Below the pieces are notes generated by a model. It was not told the DNA's origin, made no database searches, and saw only the letters and a program-made list of their open reading frames with translations. A stretch of DNA of 56,604 bases, from assembly GCF_003112775.1 (NCBI RefSeq), contig NZ_BFCH01000032.1, positions 1 through 56,604 on the forward strand. Reading direction: 5' to 3'. The DNA comes from Mycobacterium montefiorense (GTDB lineage: Bacteria; Actinomycetota; Actinomycetes; Mycobacteriales; Mycobacteriaceae). Shown here in pieces: positions 17,061 through 26,869 of the stretch. The translations under genes and the position numbers were made by a program. Each line of letters starts with the position of its first letter. Position 1 is the first letter of the stretch.

Positions 17061-18482
17061 GTGAGTTTCCCAGTAATGGGCCAGCCCAATACCGGCGATA
17101 CGGCATGGATGCTGGCGAGTTCCGCGCTGGTGTTGTTGATGACGCCAGGTCTGGCGTTCTTCTATGGCGGCATGGTCCGCGCCCGAAGCGTGCTCAACAT
17201 GCTCATGATGAGCATCAGTGCCATGGGTGTGGTGACCGTGCTGTGGGCGCTGTATGGCTATTCCGTTTCGTTTGGCACCGACAAGGGCAACTTCCTCGGC
17301 GATCCGACCGAGTACTGGGGCCTGAAGGGCCTGATCGGCGGCAACGCCGTGGCCGCCGACCCGACCAAGGGCGTTGCCGCGACGGACATCCCGCTGGCCG
17401 GCACCCTGCCGGCGACGGTGTTCGTGGCATTCCAGCTGATGTTCGCGATCATTACGGTCGCGCTGATCTCGGGTGCGGTGTCCGATCGGCTCAAGTTCAG
17501 CGCCTGGTTGGTGTTCTCCGGTCTGTGGGCGACGTTCGTGTACTTCCCGGTCGCGCACTGGGTGTTCGCGTTCGACGGTTTCGCGGCCGAGAAGGGCGGC
17601 TGGATCGCGAACAAGCTGCACGCGATCGACTTCGCCGGTGGGACGGCGGTTCATATCAACTCCGGTGTGGCCGGTCTGATGCTGGCGATCGTGCTGGGCA
17701 AGCGGCGTGGTTGGCCTACGACGCTGTTCCGCCCGCACAATGTGCCGTTCGTGATGCTCGGTGCGGGTCTGCTGTGGTTCGGCTGGTACGGCTTCAACGC
17801 CGGGTCGGCCACCAGCTCCAACGGTGCCGCGGGTGCGACGTTCATGACGACCACGATCGCGACGGCCACGGCGATGCTGGCCTGGCTGCTCACCGAGCGT
17901 ATTCGCGACGGCAAGGCGACAACCCTGGGAGCCGCATCGGGCATTGTGGCAGGGCTGGTTGCCATCACGCCTTCCTGCTCGTCGGTCAATGCGCTCGGCG
18001 CCCTGATCATCGGTCTGGTGGCGGGCGTGCTGTGTGCGCTGGCGGTCGGTCTGAAGTTCAAGCTCGGCTTCGACGACTCGCTGGACGTGGTCGGGGTGCA
18101 CCTGGTCGGCGGTCTGGCGGGCACGCTGCTGGTGGGTCTGCTGGCCGCCCCGGAAAGCGTGGCGATCAACGGCGTGACCGGCGTATCCAAGGGTCTGTTC
18201 TACGGCGGTGGCTGGGATCAGCTGGAGCGACAGGCGGTCGGCGCGTTCGCCGTTCTGTTCTACTCCGGGATCGTGACGCTTATCCTGGCTCTGATTCTGA
18301 AGTACACCATCGGGCTGCGTTTGAGCCCGGAAGCCGAAGCCGCAGGTATCGATGAATCTGAGCACGCGGAGGGCAGCTACGATTTCGCAGTGGTCACCGG
18401 TTCGATTCTTCCTCATGCCAGCCTGCCGGACAGCTCTAATGGACTGGGCGAAGCCGTGGCCGAGAAAGTGGAGGCGGAGTAA
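17061..18482 (+). CDS. amt: Ammonium transporter Amt
   Basis: Amt/MEP/Rh-family ammonium channel of 473 residues with about eleven transmembrane helices and a short cytoplasmic tail. Recognisable segments include FFYGGMVRARSVLNMLM, the GGTAVHINSG signature with a pore histidine (near residue 200), and WFGWYGFNAGS. The start is the GTG at 17061, placed 9 nt after GGAGG in a near-perfect anti-Shine-Dalgarno match (GGAGGTGAT). It is followed after 2 bp by glnB, whose product usually blocks Amt by inserting its T-loop, and then by glnD, forming one nitrogen operon. Confidence 0.97.
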   Translation: MSFPVMGQPNTGDTAWMLASSALVLLMTPGLAFFYGGMVRARSVLNMLMMSISAMGVVTVLWALYGYSVSFGTDKGNFLGDPTEYWGLKGLIGGNAVAADPTKGVAATDIPLAGTLPATVFVAFQLMFAIITVALISGAVSDRLKFSAWLVFSGLWATFVYFPVAHWVFAFDGFAAEKGGWIANKLHAIDFAGGTAVHINSGVAGLMLAIVLGKRRGWPTTLFRPHNVPFVMLGAGLLWFGWYGFNAGSATSSNGAAGATFMTTTIATATAMLAWLLTERIRDGKATTLGAASGIVAGLVAITPSCSSVNALGALIIGLVAGVLCALAVGLKFKLGFDDSLDVVGVHLVGGLAGTLLVGLLAAPESVAINGVTGVSKGLFYGGGWDQLERQAVGAFAVLFYSGIVTLILALILKYTIGLRLSPEAEAAGIDESEHAEGSYDFAVVTGSILPHASLPDSSNGLGEAVAEKVEAE

Positions 18483-18484
18483 TC

Positions 18485-18823
18485 ATGAAGCTGATCACCG
18501 CGATCGTGAAGCCGTTCACCCTTGATGACGTCAAGACCAGCCTGGAGGACGCGGGCGTCCTGGGGCTGACGGTCAGCGAAGTCCAGGGCTACGGCCGGCA
18601 GAAGGGGCACACCGAGGTTTACCGGGGTGCTGAATACTCGGTCGATTTCGTGCCGAAGGTTCGGATCGAGGTCGTTGTCGACGATTCCATCGTCGACAAG
18701 GTCGTGGACAGCATCGTCCGGGCGGCACGCACCGGCAAGATCGGTGACGGCAAGGTCTGGGTGAGCCCCGTGGAAACCATCGTGCGAGTGCGCACCGGTG
18801 AGCGCGGGACCGATGCGATATGA
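18485..18823 (+). CDS. glnB: Nitrogen regulatory protein PII
   Basis: PII signal protein of 112 residues, trimeric, sensing ATP/ADP and 2-oxoglutarate. The T-loop reads GRQKGHTEVYRGAEY with tyrosine 51, the residue modified by GlnD; in actinobacteria the modification is adenylylation. The B-loop is in TGKIGDGKVWV and the C-loop in VRVRTGERG. It starts 2 bp after the amt stop and is 45 bp before glnD. By analogy with other amt-linked PII proteins it probably controls Amt activity at the membrane as well as nitrogen signalling in the cytosol. Confidence 0.97.
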   Translation: MKLITAIVKPFTLDDVKTSLEDAGVLGLTVSEVQGYGRQKGHTEVYRGAEYSVDFVPKVRIEVVVDDSIVDKVVDSIVRAARTGKIGDGKVWVSPVETIVRVRTGERGTDAI

Positions 18824-18868
18824 CGCTAACCGCAAATTGACGATCCAGCCCGGGCGGGCCGGGAGGTT

Positions 18869-21421
18869 ATGAAACCGAACGAGCCCGACCGGGAGTCTGG
18901 AGCGGACGCCGCGCACGCAGGAATCGCTGCTGGGGCAAGCGATTTAGCCGCTGCACGGCGCACGCTGCTGTCCGAGGGCAGCACCCTGCACGCGGCGGAA
19001 CTGCGGCACGCCTGGCTGGACCTGCACGAGTCGTGGTTGACGGCCAAAGCCACTGAGCTAGGTATCACCGATGCCAGTGGCTTCGCGATCGTCGGAGTCG
19101 GCGGCCTGGGCCGCCGCGAACTGCTGCCCTACTCCGACCTGGATCTGATGCTGTTGCACGACAACGTGTCCGACGAGGCGCTGCAGAAGGTTGCCGACGG
19201 GCTGTGGTATCCGCTGTGGGACGCCAACGTTCGGCTCGACCACAGCGTGCGAACGGTGTCCGGAACTCTCGGTGTCGCCAATGGCGACATGATCGCCGCG
19301 CTGGGGCTGCTGGATGCTCGCCACATCGCCGGTAACGCGGAGCTGTCCGAGGAATTGGTCTCCGGCGCAAGAAGGCAGTGGCGCACCGCAATTCGTTCCC
19401 GAATGGACGAGCTGGTAGAGATGACGAATGCTCGCTGGCTGCGCTGCGGCCGAATCGCGCAACGCGCCGAGCCCGACCTGAAATCTGGTCGCGGTGGCTT
19501 GCGCGACGTCCAACTGCTCGACGCGCTGGGCGTCGCCCAACTCATCGATCGCCGCGGCATGAATCGTCCGGAGATCCCGGGTGGTTCGCTCGACGATGCC
19601 TATCTGACCCTGCTCGACGTGCGCACCGAACTGCATCGGGTGTCCGGGCGCGGACGCGATCAACTGCTGGCCCAGTTCGCCGACGACATCAGTGCCGCGC
19701 TGCACATCGGTGATCGTTTCAGCTTGGCGCGTCAACTGTCTGACGCCAGCCGCACTATCGCTTACCACGCCGAAACCGGAATGCGGACAGCGCAAAACGC
19801 ATTGCCGCGACGCGGGATCACGGCATTGGTGCGGCGCCCGAAGCGGCGACCGCTGGACGAGGGCGTCGTCGAGTACGACGGCGAAATCGTGCTTGCTCGC
19901 GAGGCTCAACCGGATACCGATCCCGGCCTGGTGCTGCGGGTGGCCGCCGCGTCCGCGGACCACAACCTGCCCATCGGCGCCGGCACGCTGAAACGGCTGG
20001 CGGCAAGCGTCCCGGATTTGCCGACACCGTGGCCGCGCGAGGCGCTGGACGACCTGCTGGTCGTGCTGCTGGCCGGACCCACGATGGTGAATACCATCGA
20101 GGCGCTGGATCGTACCGGCCTGTGGAGCAAGCTATTTCCGGAATGGGATGCGGTCCGCGACCTTCCGCCGCGCGACGTCTCGCACGTGTGGACCGTGGAT
20201 CGTCATATCGTCGAGACCGCGGTCAATGCGGCACCGTTGACGACCCGTGTCGCGCGATCGGACCTCCTGGCACTCGGCGCGTTACTACACGACATCGGCA
20301 AGGGGCGCGGCGTAGACCACTGCGCGTTCGGGGCCGATTTGGTGCCTCCGATCGGTGAGCGGCTTGGGCTCTCCGCCCGGGACATCGACACGCTGGCGGG
20401 CATGGTCCGCCATCATCTGCTGCTGCCCATCGCCGCCACCCGAAGCGACCTCAACGACCCGGCAACCATCGAATCGGTGTCGCAGGCGTTGGGTGGAGAC
20501 CAGCAACTGCTGGAGTTGTTGCATGCGCTGGCGGAAGCGGACTCCAAGGCCACGGGGCCAGGGGTGTGGAGCGACTGGAAAGCCTCGCTGATCGAGGATC
20601 TGGTGCGTCGCTGCCGGATGGTGATGGCCGGTGAGCCGCTGCCGGAAGCCGAACCGACTGCGCCACACTATCTTTCACTAGCGGCCGACCATGGCGTACA
20701 CGTTGAGATCAAGCCGGGGGAGCAGGAACGTCTGCACGCGGTGATGGTCGCACCGGACGGGCGGGGATTGGTGTCGAAAGCGGCGGCGGTGCTGGCACTG
20801 AACTCGCTGCGAATTCACTCCGCGACGGTCAACACCCACGACGGTATCGCGATCGCCGAATTCGTCGTGTCGCCGATATTCGGTTCTCCGCCCGAGGCGG
20901 GCCTGCTACGTCAGCAGTTTGTCGGCGCGCTGGCCGGCGACGTCGACGTGCTTGGCGCGCTGGAGAAGCGCGACACCGAGGCCGCCAGTTCGGCGATGGC
21001 CCGGGCCGGGGAGATCCAGGCGGGGGCGCCGCTGACGCGCTCGACCGCGCCGCCGCGGGTGCTATGGCTGGACGCCGCGCCGGGCCAATTCGTCGTCGAA
21101 GTTCGCGCCAGGGACCGGATCGGGCTGCTCGCGCTGCTCGCGCAGGCGCTCGAGCGGGCGGGAGCCGACATCGCCTGGGCGAAGGTCAATACGTTCGGAT
21201 CCACGGCCGCCGACGTGTTCTGCGTGACCATGCCGGTCGAGTCCTCGGACGCAGCCGAGCCCGACGGGGAAGCATGGGGCGGCCGCGCGCGCCGAGGTGG
21301 AGAAGCACTTGTTGGCTGCTCTGGGTGCCTCCGCCGATGCGGTGGTCGACGAGCCTGTCGCCGAGTGAGCGCTACGCAAGCTCCGAATTCAGTTGCCGCA
21401 CAGCCACAATACGCTCCTTGA
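18869..21421 (+). CDS. glnD: PII nucleotidyltransferase GlnD, with a frameshift near the 3' end
   Basis: Bifunctional enzyme that modifies and demodifies PII. The nucleotidyltransferase motif GLGRRELLPYSDLDLMLLH lies near residue 75, the HD phosphohydrolase motif LLHDIGKGRG near 470, and two ACT domains start at about 628 and 743. As read, the frame runs 850 codons and overlaps the convergent helicase gene by 50 bp. However, the sequence after about 21276 is family-like only in another frame (RAEVEKHLLAALG ... VVDEPVAE), ending at 21368. One extra base in or near the GGGG run at 21276-21279 would explain this. The repaired protein would be about 832 residues. Whether this is a real mutation or a sequencing error cannot be told here; the catalytic domains are intact either way. 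Confidence 0.9.
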   Translation: MKPNEPDRESGADAAHAGIAAGASDLAAARRTLLSEGSTLHAAELRHAWLDLHESWLTAKATELGITDASGFAIVGVGGLGRRELLPYSDLDLMLLHDNVSDEALQKVADGLWYPLWDANVRLDHSVRTVSGTLGVANGDMIAALGLLDARHIAGNAELSEELVSGARRQWRTAIRSRMDELVEMTNARWLRCGRIAQRAEPDLKSGRGGLRDVQLLDALGVAQLIDRRGMNRPEIPGGSLDDAYLTLLDVRTELHRVSGRGRDQLLAQFADDISAALHIGDRFSLARQLSDASRTIAYHAETGMRTAQNALPRRGITALVRRPKRRPLDEGVVEYDGEIVLAREAQPDTDPGLVLRVAAASADHNLPIGAGTLKRLAASVPDLPTPWPREALDDLLVVLLAGPTMVNTIEALDRTGLWSKLFPEWDAVRDLPPRDVSHVWTVDRHIVETAVNAAPLTTRVARSDLLALGALLHDIGKGRGVDHCAFGADLVPPIGERLGLSARDIDTLAGMVRHHLLLPIAATRSDLNDPATIESVSQALGGDQQLLELLHALAEADSKATGPGVWSDWKASLIEDLVRRCRMVMAGEPLPEAEPTAPHYLSLAADHGVHVEIKPGEQERLHAVMVAPDGRGLVSKAAAVLALNSLRIHSATVNTHDGIAIAEFVVSPIFGSPPEAGLLRQQFVGALAGDVDVLGALEKRDTEAASSAMARAGEIQAGAPLTRSTAPPRVLWLDAAPGQFVVEVRARDRIGLLALLAQALERAGADIAWAKVNTFGSTAADVFCVTMPVESSDAAEPDGEAWGGRARRGGEALVGCSGCLRRCGGRRACRRVSATQAPNSVAAQPQYAP

Positions 21422-23102
21422 GCTGGTCTCGCGTCGCTGCGGCAATCGGCGGCCCGCCGCAGCGCCGGCGCAACTCGTTGTGGATCCATCCGTGCGGCTT
21501 GCCGGTGCGGTGATGGGCGACCGACACCAGACTGTTGAGTTCGCGACGCAGCTCGCGGAGCTGACCATGCATGGACCCCGACGCCGACGGCACCGGTGCC
21601 GCCCGGCCGGACGCGGCCCGCTTCTGTAGCTGCTCGTCCTGGCGCCGGTGCAGCAGAGCCCGCATCTGGGTGGCGTCGAGCAATCCCGGGATACCGAGGT
21701 AGTCGGCTTCCTCTTCGCTCCCGGCCGCGGCGGCGGTGCCGAACGAGGACCCGTCGAAGATGACCTGATCCAATTCGGCGTCGGCGCCCAGCGAGGTGAA
21801 ACCCTTTTCCAGTTCCGTCTTTTCGTTTTGTTCCTTGACGGCGGGATCGGCGTCGAGGGGATCGTCGAGGGACTCGCGGTGCGGCTCGCCCAGTACGTGA
21901 TTGCGCTGGGCTTCCAACTCGCTGGCCAGCATCAGCAGGTTGGGCACCGACGGCACGAAGATGCTCGCGCTCTCGCCCGGCCGCCGTGACCGCACGAAGC
22001 GCCCGATGGCCTGCGCGAAGAACAGTGGCGTCGAGGCGCTGGTGGCGTAGATCCCGACCGACAGCCGCGGCACGTCGACACCCTCGGAGACCATGCGCAC
22101 CGCGACCAGCCAGCGTGTGGTGCTCTCGGCGAATTCGGAGATCCGGTCCGACGATCCGGGATCGTCGGAGAGCACCAGTGTCGGCACTTCGGCGGTGAGT
22201 TTCGTCAACAGGGCGGCATACGCGCGAGCCGCGGTCTGATCCGAAGCGATGATCATGCCGCCGGCGTCGGGCACATGGGTGCGCAGCTGGCGCAGCCGCT
22301 GGTCCGCGGCGGTGATCACCGCCGGCATCCATTCGCCCGCGGGATCCAGCGCGGTGCGCCAGGCCCGCGCAGTCTGCTCGGCGGACAGCGGCTCGCCCAG
22401 TCGCGCTTCGTGCTCTTCGCCGGCGCTGTCGCGCCAGCGCGCCTGCCCGGAGTAGGCGAGGAACACCACCGGCCGCACCACGCCGTCGGCGAGTGCTTCG
22501 GCGTAGCCGTAGGTGTGGTCGGCCTGCGAACGGCGCACACCGTCGGCACCCGATTCGTACGTGACGAACGGGATCGGGCTGTCGTCACTGCGAAACGGCG
22601 TGCCCGTCAAGGCAAGTCGGCGGGTTGCGTCGCTGAAGGCTTCGCGAATGGCGTCGCCCCAGGTCTTGGCGTCACCGCCGTGGTGGATCTCGTCGAAAAT
22701 GACCAAGGTCTTGCGCTGCTCGGTGCGCACCCGGTGCAGCGTCGGATGCGACGCGATCTGGGCGTAGGTGACCATCACGCCGTGGTACTCCGACGAGGTC
22801 GCTGCGCTGGTGTTGGAGAACCGCGGGTCCAAGAAGATGCCGTATCGCAGCGCGGCCTGCGCCCACTGCACCTTGAGGTGTTCGGTGGGCACCACGACCG
22901 TGATCTGTTCGACGGCGCGACTGGAAAGCAGCTCGGCGATCACCCGTAGCGCGAACGTCGTCTTGCCGGACCCGGGCGTGGCGACGGCGAGGAAGTCGCG
23001 CGGCTCGGCGGCCACGTACTTCACCAACGCGCGGCGCTGCCAGCTTCGCAGCGGTGCAGTGTCGACTCCAACGCTCGCGTCGGCGGCGCTGACCGGCTGC
23101 AT
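21372..23102 (-). CDS. Superfamily II DEAD/DEAH-box helicase
   Basis: ATP-dependent nucleic-acid helicase-like protein of about 576 residues. Walker A is ATPGSGKTT (about residue 44), Walker B is DEIHH, motif III-like is LTGTPFR, and motif VI is QAIGRFVRSRR in the second RecA-like domain. A C-terminal region of about 200 residues is charged and unlike known accessory domains. The ATG at 23102 is 9 nt after GGAGGGGAG and is preferred over the GTG at 23108. It corresponds by position to M. tuberculosis Rv2917. The repaired glnD would end 3 bp from its stop. Substrate and pathway are unknown; the resemblance is to the RAD25/UvrB-like branch. Confidence 0.9.
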   Translation of the reverse strand: MQPVSAADASVGVDTAPLRSWQRRALVKYVAAEPRDFLAVATPGSGKTTFALRVIAELLSSRAVEQITVVVPTEHLKVQWAQAALRYGIFLDPRFSNTSAATSSEYHGVMVTYAQIASHPTLHRVRTEQRKTLVIFDEIHHGGDAKTWGDAIREAFSDATRRLALTGTPFRSDDSPIPFVTYESGADGVRRSQADHTYGYAEALADGVVRPVVFLAYSGQARWRDSAGEEHEARLGEPLSAEQTARAWRTALDPAGEWMPAVITAADQRLRQLRTHVPDAGGMIIASDQTAARAYAALLTKLTAEVPTLVLSDDPGSSDRISEFAESTTRWLVAVRMVSEGVDVPRLSVGIYATSASTPLFFAQAIGRFVRSRRPGESASIFVPSVPNLLMLASELEAQRNHVLGEPHRESLDDPLDADPAVKEQNEKTELEKGFTSLGADAELDQVIFDGSSFGTAAAAGSEEEADYLGIPGLLDATQMRALLHRRQDEQLQKRAASGRAAPVPSASGSMHGQLRELRRELNSLVSVAHHRTGKPHGWIHNELRRRCGGPPIAAATRDQLKERIVAVRQLNSELA

Positions 23103-23257
23103 CGACACAAGCTCCCCTCCGGCGCGCGTTTCGCACGGCGCGCCCTTTCAAAAGTCTTAGGCCCCGGCCCGCGATGCTACCGGTGTGACAGGCGGGTGTG
23201 AAATGTAGCATGACAACGCTTTTCGGCGCTGTAGCGACGCTGAAACGACGCGCCGGT

Positions 23258-24064
23258 TTATCCTGAAAGCGGTGTCGGGTTCGCCAAATCGCGAGCCTGC
23301 AGCCACCCGTGAATTCGTTCGGCGACGTCGGCCCAGCCCGGCTCGAGCATCATGTTGTGACCCATGGCAAAGAACTCCGGTTCGGTCCGGTAGGCGCGCG
23401 CCGTGGCGCGTACCGCGCGAGTGCTGACGAAGCCGTCGTGCAGGGCTCCGAGGACCAGGATCGGCGCGCTCACTCGCCGGGTTCGGACGCGGCGCACCAT
23501 CGGGTCGATCATCGTCGCGCGAATGCTCTCGGCTCCGGCGCGTTGCCGGCAGGATTCGACGACGGCCTCGGGCGTGTCGGCGCAGAACAGGTATTCGCGA
23601 GCCAGCGCCGGGGTGGCGAGGAATTTCAGCAGCGTGGGGTCGTTCCAGGATTCCATCGTCATCGAGGGTCGGCGGCGCCACACCCGCAGCGCCGTACCGA
23701 GCACGCCCTGCGGGGGCAGTGAACCGATCAGCACCGCGGCCGGCGCGCTGTGCTCTTCGAGGTAGCGCTGGACCACGAAGCCGCCCACGGAATGGCCGAT
23801 CAGCACCGGGCGGCTGCCTAAGTCGTCGGCCACCGAAGCGACGTCGTCGACGTAGTCGGCGATGGTCACCTTGGGCAACGGTTTGGCTGTCGGGCTGGTG
23901 CCGTGGCCGCGCAGGCTGAGCGAGACCGCGCGGTAGCCGGCGTCGGCGAAGTAGTCCAGAAATCCGTCGTCCCAGCACCACGCGCCGTGCCAGCCACCGT
24001 GCACGAAGAGCAACGGGACCGGGTGCGCGTCGGTACAACGTCCCTTGTCGATCACCTCGAGCAT
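23258..24064 (-). CDS. Alpha/beta hydrolase
   Basis: Alpha/beta-hydrolase-fold protein of 268 residues. The oxyanion-hole region FVHGGWHGAWCWDD, the nucleophile elbow GHSVGG (serine near residue 90) and the C-terminal GHNMMLEPGW with the catalytic histidine are clear. The HGGWHG start resembles esterases and lyases of the salicylate-esterase/hydroxynitrile-lyase-like group, but the substrate cannot be predicted. The frame is open to 24313, yet residues before the ATG at 24064 (MLEVIDKG) overlap the ffh promoter and start region and are unlike a protein. It is absent from this position in M. tuberculosis as I recall, and is divergent from ffh. Confidence 0.88.
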   Translation of the reverse strand: MLEVIDKGRCTDAHPVPLLFVHGGWHGAWCWDDGFLDYFADAGYRAVSLSLRGHGTSPTAKPLPKVTIADYVDDVASVADDLGSRPVLIGHSVGGFVVQRYLEEHSAPAAVLIGSLPPQGVLGTALRVWRRRPSMTMESWNDPTLLKFLATPALAREYLFCADTPEAVVESCRQRAGAESIRATMIDPMVRRVRTRRVSAPILVLGALHDGFVSTRAVRATARAYRTEPEFFAMGHNMMLEPGWADVAERIHGWLQARDLANPTPLSG

Positions 24065-24162
24065 GAGCTGACATTTGCTGGCCTGAGCTCCGCCGTCAAG
24101 ACCTTTCGGCAGCCCGCCGCGCCCGGCTCCGCCGCGCTCGCGATCACCACTAGGCTGGCGGG

Positions 24163-25719
24163 GTGTTTGAATCGCTGTCCGACCGATTGACCGGTGCCCT
24201 ACAGGGGCTGCGCGGCAAAGGTCGACTGACTGACGCCGACATCGATGCCACCACTCGCGAAATCCGCCTCGCGCTGCTGGAAGCCGACGTATCGCTGCCC
24301 GTCGTGCGCGCATTCGTCGGCCGGATCAAGGAGCGCGCTCGGGGCGCAGAGGTGTCCGGTGCGCTCAACCCGGCGCAGCAGGTCGTCAAGATCGTCAACG
24401 AAGAACTCATCGGCATCCTCGGTGGCCAGACCCGCCAGTTGGCGTTTGCGAAGACGCCGCCGACCGTGGTGATGCTCGCCGGCCTGCAGGGTTCCGGTAA
24501 GACCACGCTGGCCGGGAAGCTGGCCGCGTGGCTGCGCGGCCAGGGCCACACGCCGCTGCTCGTGGCCTGCGACCTGCAGCGTCCCGCCGCGGTCAACCAG
24601 CTGCAAGTGGTCGGCCAGCGGGCCGGGGTGCCGGTCTTCGCGCCGCATCCCGGAGAGTCGCCGGAGTCCGGCCCCGGTGACCCCGTTGCCGTCGCGTCGG
24701 CCGGGCTCGCCGAGGCCCGCGCCAAGCACCATGACGTCGTCATCGTCGACACCGCCGGCCGGCTGGGTATCGACGACGAGCTGATGAGCCAGGCCGCCGC
24801 CATCCGCGACGCCGTCGATCCCGACGAAGTCATCTTCGTGCTCGACGCGATGATCGGTCAGGACGCGGTCACTACCGCCGAGGCGTTCCGCGAGGGCGTC
24901 GGCTTCACCGGCGTGGTGCTGACCAAGCTTGACGGCGACGCCCGCGGTGGTGCCGCGTTGTCGGTCCGCGAGGTCACCGGCGTCCCAATCCTTTTCGCGT
25001 CCACCGGCGAGAAGCTGGAGGACTTCGACGTCTTCCACCCGGACCGGATGGCCAGCCGCATCCTCGGCATGGGTGACGTGCTCAGCCTGATCGAACAGGC
25101 CGAGCAGGTCTTCGACGCCGAGCAGGCCGAGGCCGCCGCCGCCAAGATCGGCACCGGCGAGCTGACCCTGGAGGATTTCCTCGAGCAGATGCTGGCGATC
25201 CGCAAGATGGGGCCGATCGGCAACCTGCTGGGCATGCTGCCCGGCGCCGGGCAGATGAAGGACGCGCTGGCCGAGGTCGACGACCGGCAACTCGACCGGT
25301 TGCAGGCCATCATCCGGGGCATGACGCCGCAGGAGCGCACCGATCCCAAGATCATCAACGCCTCGCGGCGGTTGCGTATCGCCAACGGTTCGGGTGTGAC
25401 GGTGTCCGAGGTCAACCAGCTGGTCGACCGCTTCTTCGAAGCCCGCAAGATGATGTCGTCGATGCTTGGCGGCATGGGCATCCCGGGCATGGGCCGCAAG
25501 TCGGCGACGCGAAAAGCCAAGGGCGCTAAAGGTAAGAAGGGCAAGAAGGGGGCACGCGGGCCGACGCCGCCGAAGGTGCGCAACCCGCTCGGCGCCGGCA
25601 TGCCGGGCATGCCCGCGGGGTTCCCCGATCTGTCGCAGATGCCCGAGGGCCTCAACGAGTTGCCGCCCGGCCTGGCGGACTTCGATCTATCCAAGCTGAA
25701 GTTCCCGGGCAAGAAGTAG
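24163..25719 (+). CDS. ffh: Signal recognition particle protein Ffh
   Basis: SRP54-family GTPase of 518 residues that binds signal sequences and 4.5S RNA and docks with FtsY. The N domain is at the start (MFESLSDRLTGALQGLRGKG), followed by the G domain with GLQGSGKTTL, DTAGRLGID and TKLDGDARGG. The M domain (about 300-435) is methionine-rich with the SG-containing helix INASRRLRIANGSG. A basic then Pro/Gly/Met-rich tail follows. Start is the GTG at 24163. The amidohydrolase gene follows after 7 bp. Confidence 0.97.
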   Translation: MFESLSDRLTGALQGLRGKGRLTDADIDATTREIRLALLEADVSLPVVRAFVGRIKERARGAEVSGALNPAQQVVKIVNEELIGILGGQTRQLAFAKTPPTVVMLAGLQGSGKTTLAGKLAAWLRGQGHTPLLVACDLQRPAAVNQLQVVGQRAGVPVFAPHPGESPESGPGDPVAVASAGLAEARAKHHDVVIVDTAGRLGIDDELMSQAAAIRDAVDPDEVIFVLDAMIGQDAVTTAEAFREGVGFTGVVLTKLDGDARGGAALSVREVTGVPILFASTGEKLEDFDVFHPDRMASRILGMGDVLSLIEQAEQVFDAEQAEAAAAKIGTGELTLEDFLEQMLAIRKMGPIGNLLGMLPGAGQMKDALAEVDDRQLDRLQAIIRGMTPQERTDPKIINASRRLRIANGSGVTVSEVNQLVDRFFEARKMMSSMLGGMGIPGMGRKSATRKAKGAKGKKGKKGARGPTPPKVRNPLGAGMPGMPAGFPDLSQMPEGLNELPPGLADFDLSKLKFPGKK

Positions 25720-25726
25720 CCGCACG

Positions 25727-26815
25727 GTGCCCATGCACGTGCGAGGTCGGGGGTTACCCGACGAGACCTCGATCGAACTGTGGATCGTCGACGGCCACAT
25801 CAGCACCGAACGGGTTGCCGGGGCCGACACCGTGTTTGGCTCGTCTGGTTTTCAAGGCTGGATCCTGCCCGGGCTGGTGGACGCACACTGCCACGTCGGA
25901 CTTGGCCATCACGGCGAGATCCCGCTCGACGACGCGATCGTGCAGGCGCAGGCCGAGCGTGATGTCGGCGCACTGCTGTTGCGCGACTGCGGCTCGCCGA
26001 CCGACACGCGCAGCCTGGATGACCGCGACGATCTTCCCCGCATCATCCGGGCCGGAAGGCACATTGCCAGGCCCAAGCGCTACCAGGCGGGTTTCGCGAA
26101 TGAGCTCGAAGACGAATCCCAGCTGCCGGCCGCGGTGGCGCAGGAAGCGCAGCGCGGCGACGGCTGGATCAAATTGGTCGGCGACTGGATAGACCGCAGC
26201 GTCGGCGACCTCGCCCCACTGTGGTCCGACGACGTGCTCAAGGCCGCGATCGACGCCGCACACTCCCACGGTGCCCGCGTCACCGCGCACGTCTTCAGCG
26301 ACGAGGCGATGCCCGGGCTGATCAAGGCCGGCATCGACTGCATCGAACACGGCACCGGGCTCACCGACGACACCATTGCGTTGATGCTCGAACACGGAAC
26401 CGTGTTGGTCCCCACCCTGATCAACATCATCGACAACTTCCCGGGTATCGCCGATGCTGCGAAGCGCTACCCGGTCTATGCCGCGCACATGCGCGAACTG
26501 TATGCGCGTTGCCCGGAGCGGATCGCGGCGGCCGTGGACGCGGGTGTGCCGATCTATGCCGGAAGCGATGCCGGCACGATGATCGCGCACGGCCGGATCG
26601 TCGACGAGGTCGAGGCGCTCAAGGGAGTTGGGATGAGCCGCACCGATGCGCTGGGGGCGGCGTGCTGGGATGCGCGGGCCTGGCTGGGCAGGCCCAGCCT
26701 GGACCACGGCGCGTCAGCTGATCTGTTGTGCTACTCACAGGACCCGCGGCAGGGTCCCGATGTGCTAAGCCAACCCGACCTGGTGATCTTGCGCGGCAAC
26801 ACGTTTCGGTCGTAA
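25727..26815 (+). CDS. Metal-dependent amidohydrolase
   Basis: Amidohydrolase-superfamily protein of 362 residues. The first metal motif is DAHCHVGLGHHG (about residues 48-59). Later metal ligands are likely in HGARVTAHVF and EHGTG, and the catalytic aspartate in YAGSDAGT, followed by ALGAACWDARAWLG typical of imidazolonepropionase/prolidase-like members. The substrate is unknown. The start is the GTG at 25727, with an ATG two codons later as alternative. It lies 7 bp after ffh and before pknI, and corresponds to Rv2915c by position. Confidence 0.92.
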   Translation: MPMHVRGRGLPDETSIELWIVDGHISTERVAGADTVFGSSGFQGWILPGLVDAHCHVGLGHHGEIPLDDAIVQAQAERDVGALLLRDCGSPTDTRSLDDRDDLPRIIRAGRHIARPKRYQAGFANELEDESQLPAAVAQEAQRGDGWIKLVGDWIDRSVGDLAPLWSDDVLKAAIDAAHSHGARVTAHVFSDEAMPGLIKAGIDCIEHGTGLTDDTIALMLEHGTVLVPTLINIIDNFPGIADAAKRYPVYAAHMRELYARCPERIAAAVDAGVPIYAGSDAGTMIAHGRIVDEVEALKGVGMSRTDALGAACWDARAWLGRPSLDHGASADLLCYSQDPRQGPDVLSQPDLVILRGNTFRS

Positions 26816-26869
26816 CGCCGGCCGGGCGCCTGATCGGCGTGGCGTCGCGGCAGCGGATAGAATGACCCG

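Noticed and set aside
23157..24074. A 305-codon frame overlapping the alpha/beta hydrolase on the same strand
   Set aside because: Arg-rich shadow frame; the true frame holds the GHSVGG elbow and the other hydrolase motifs.
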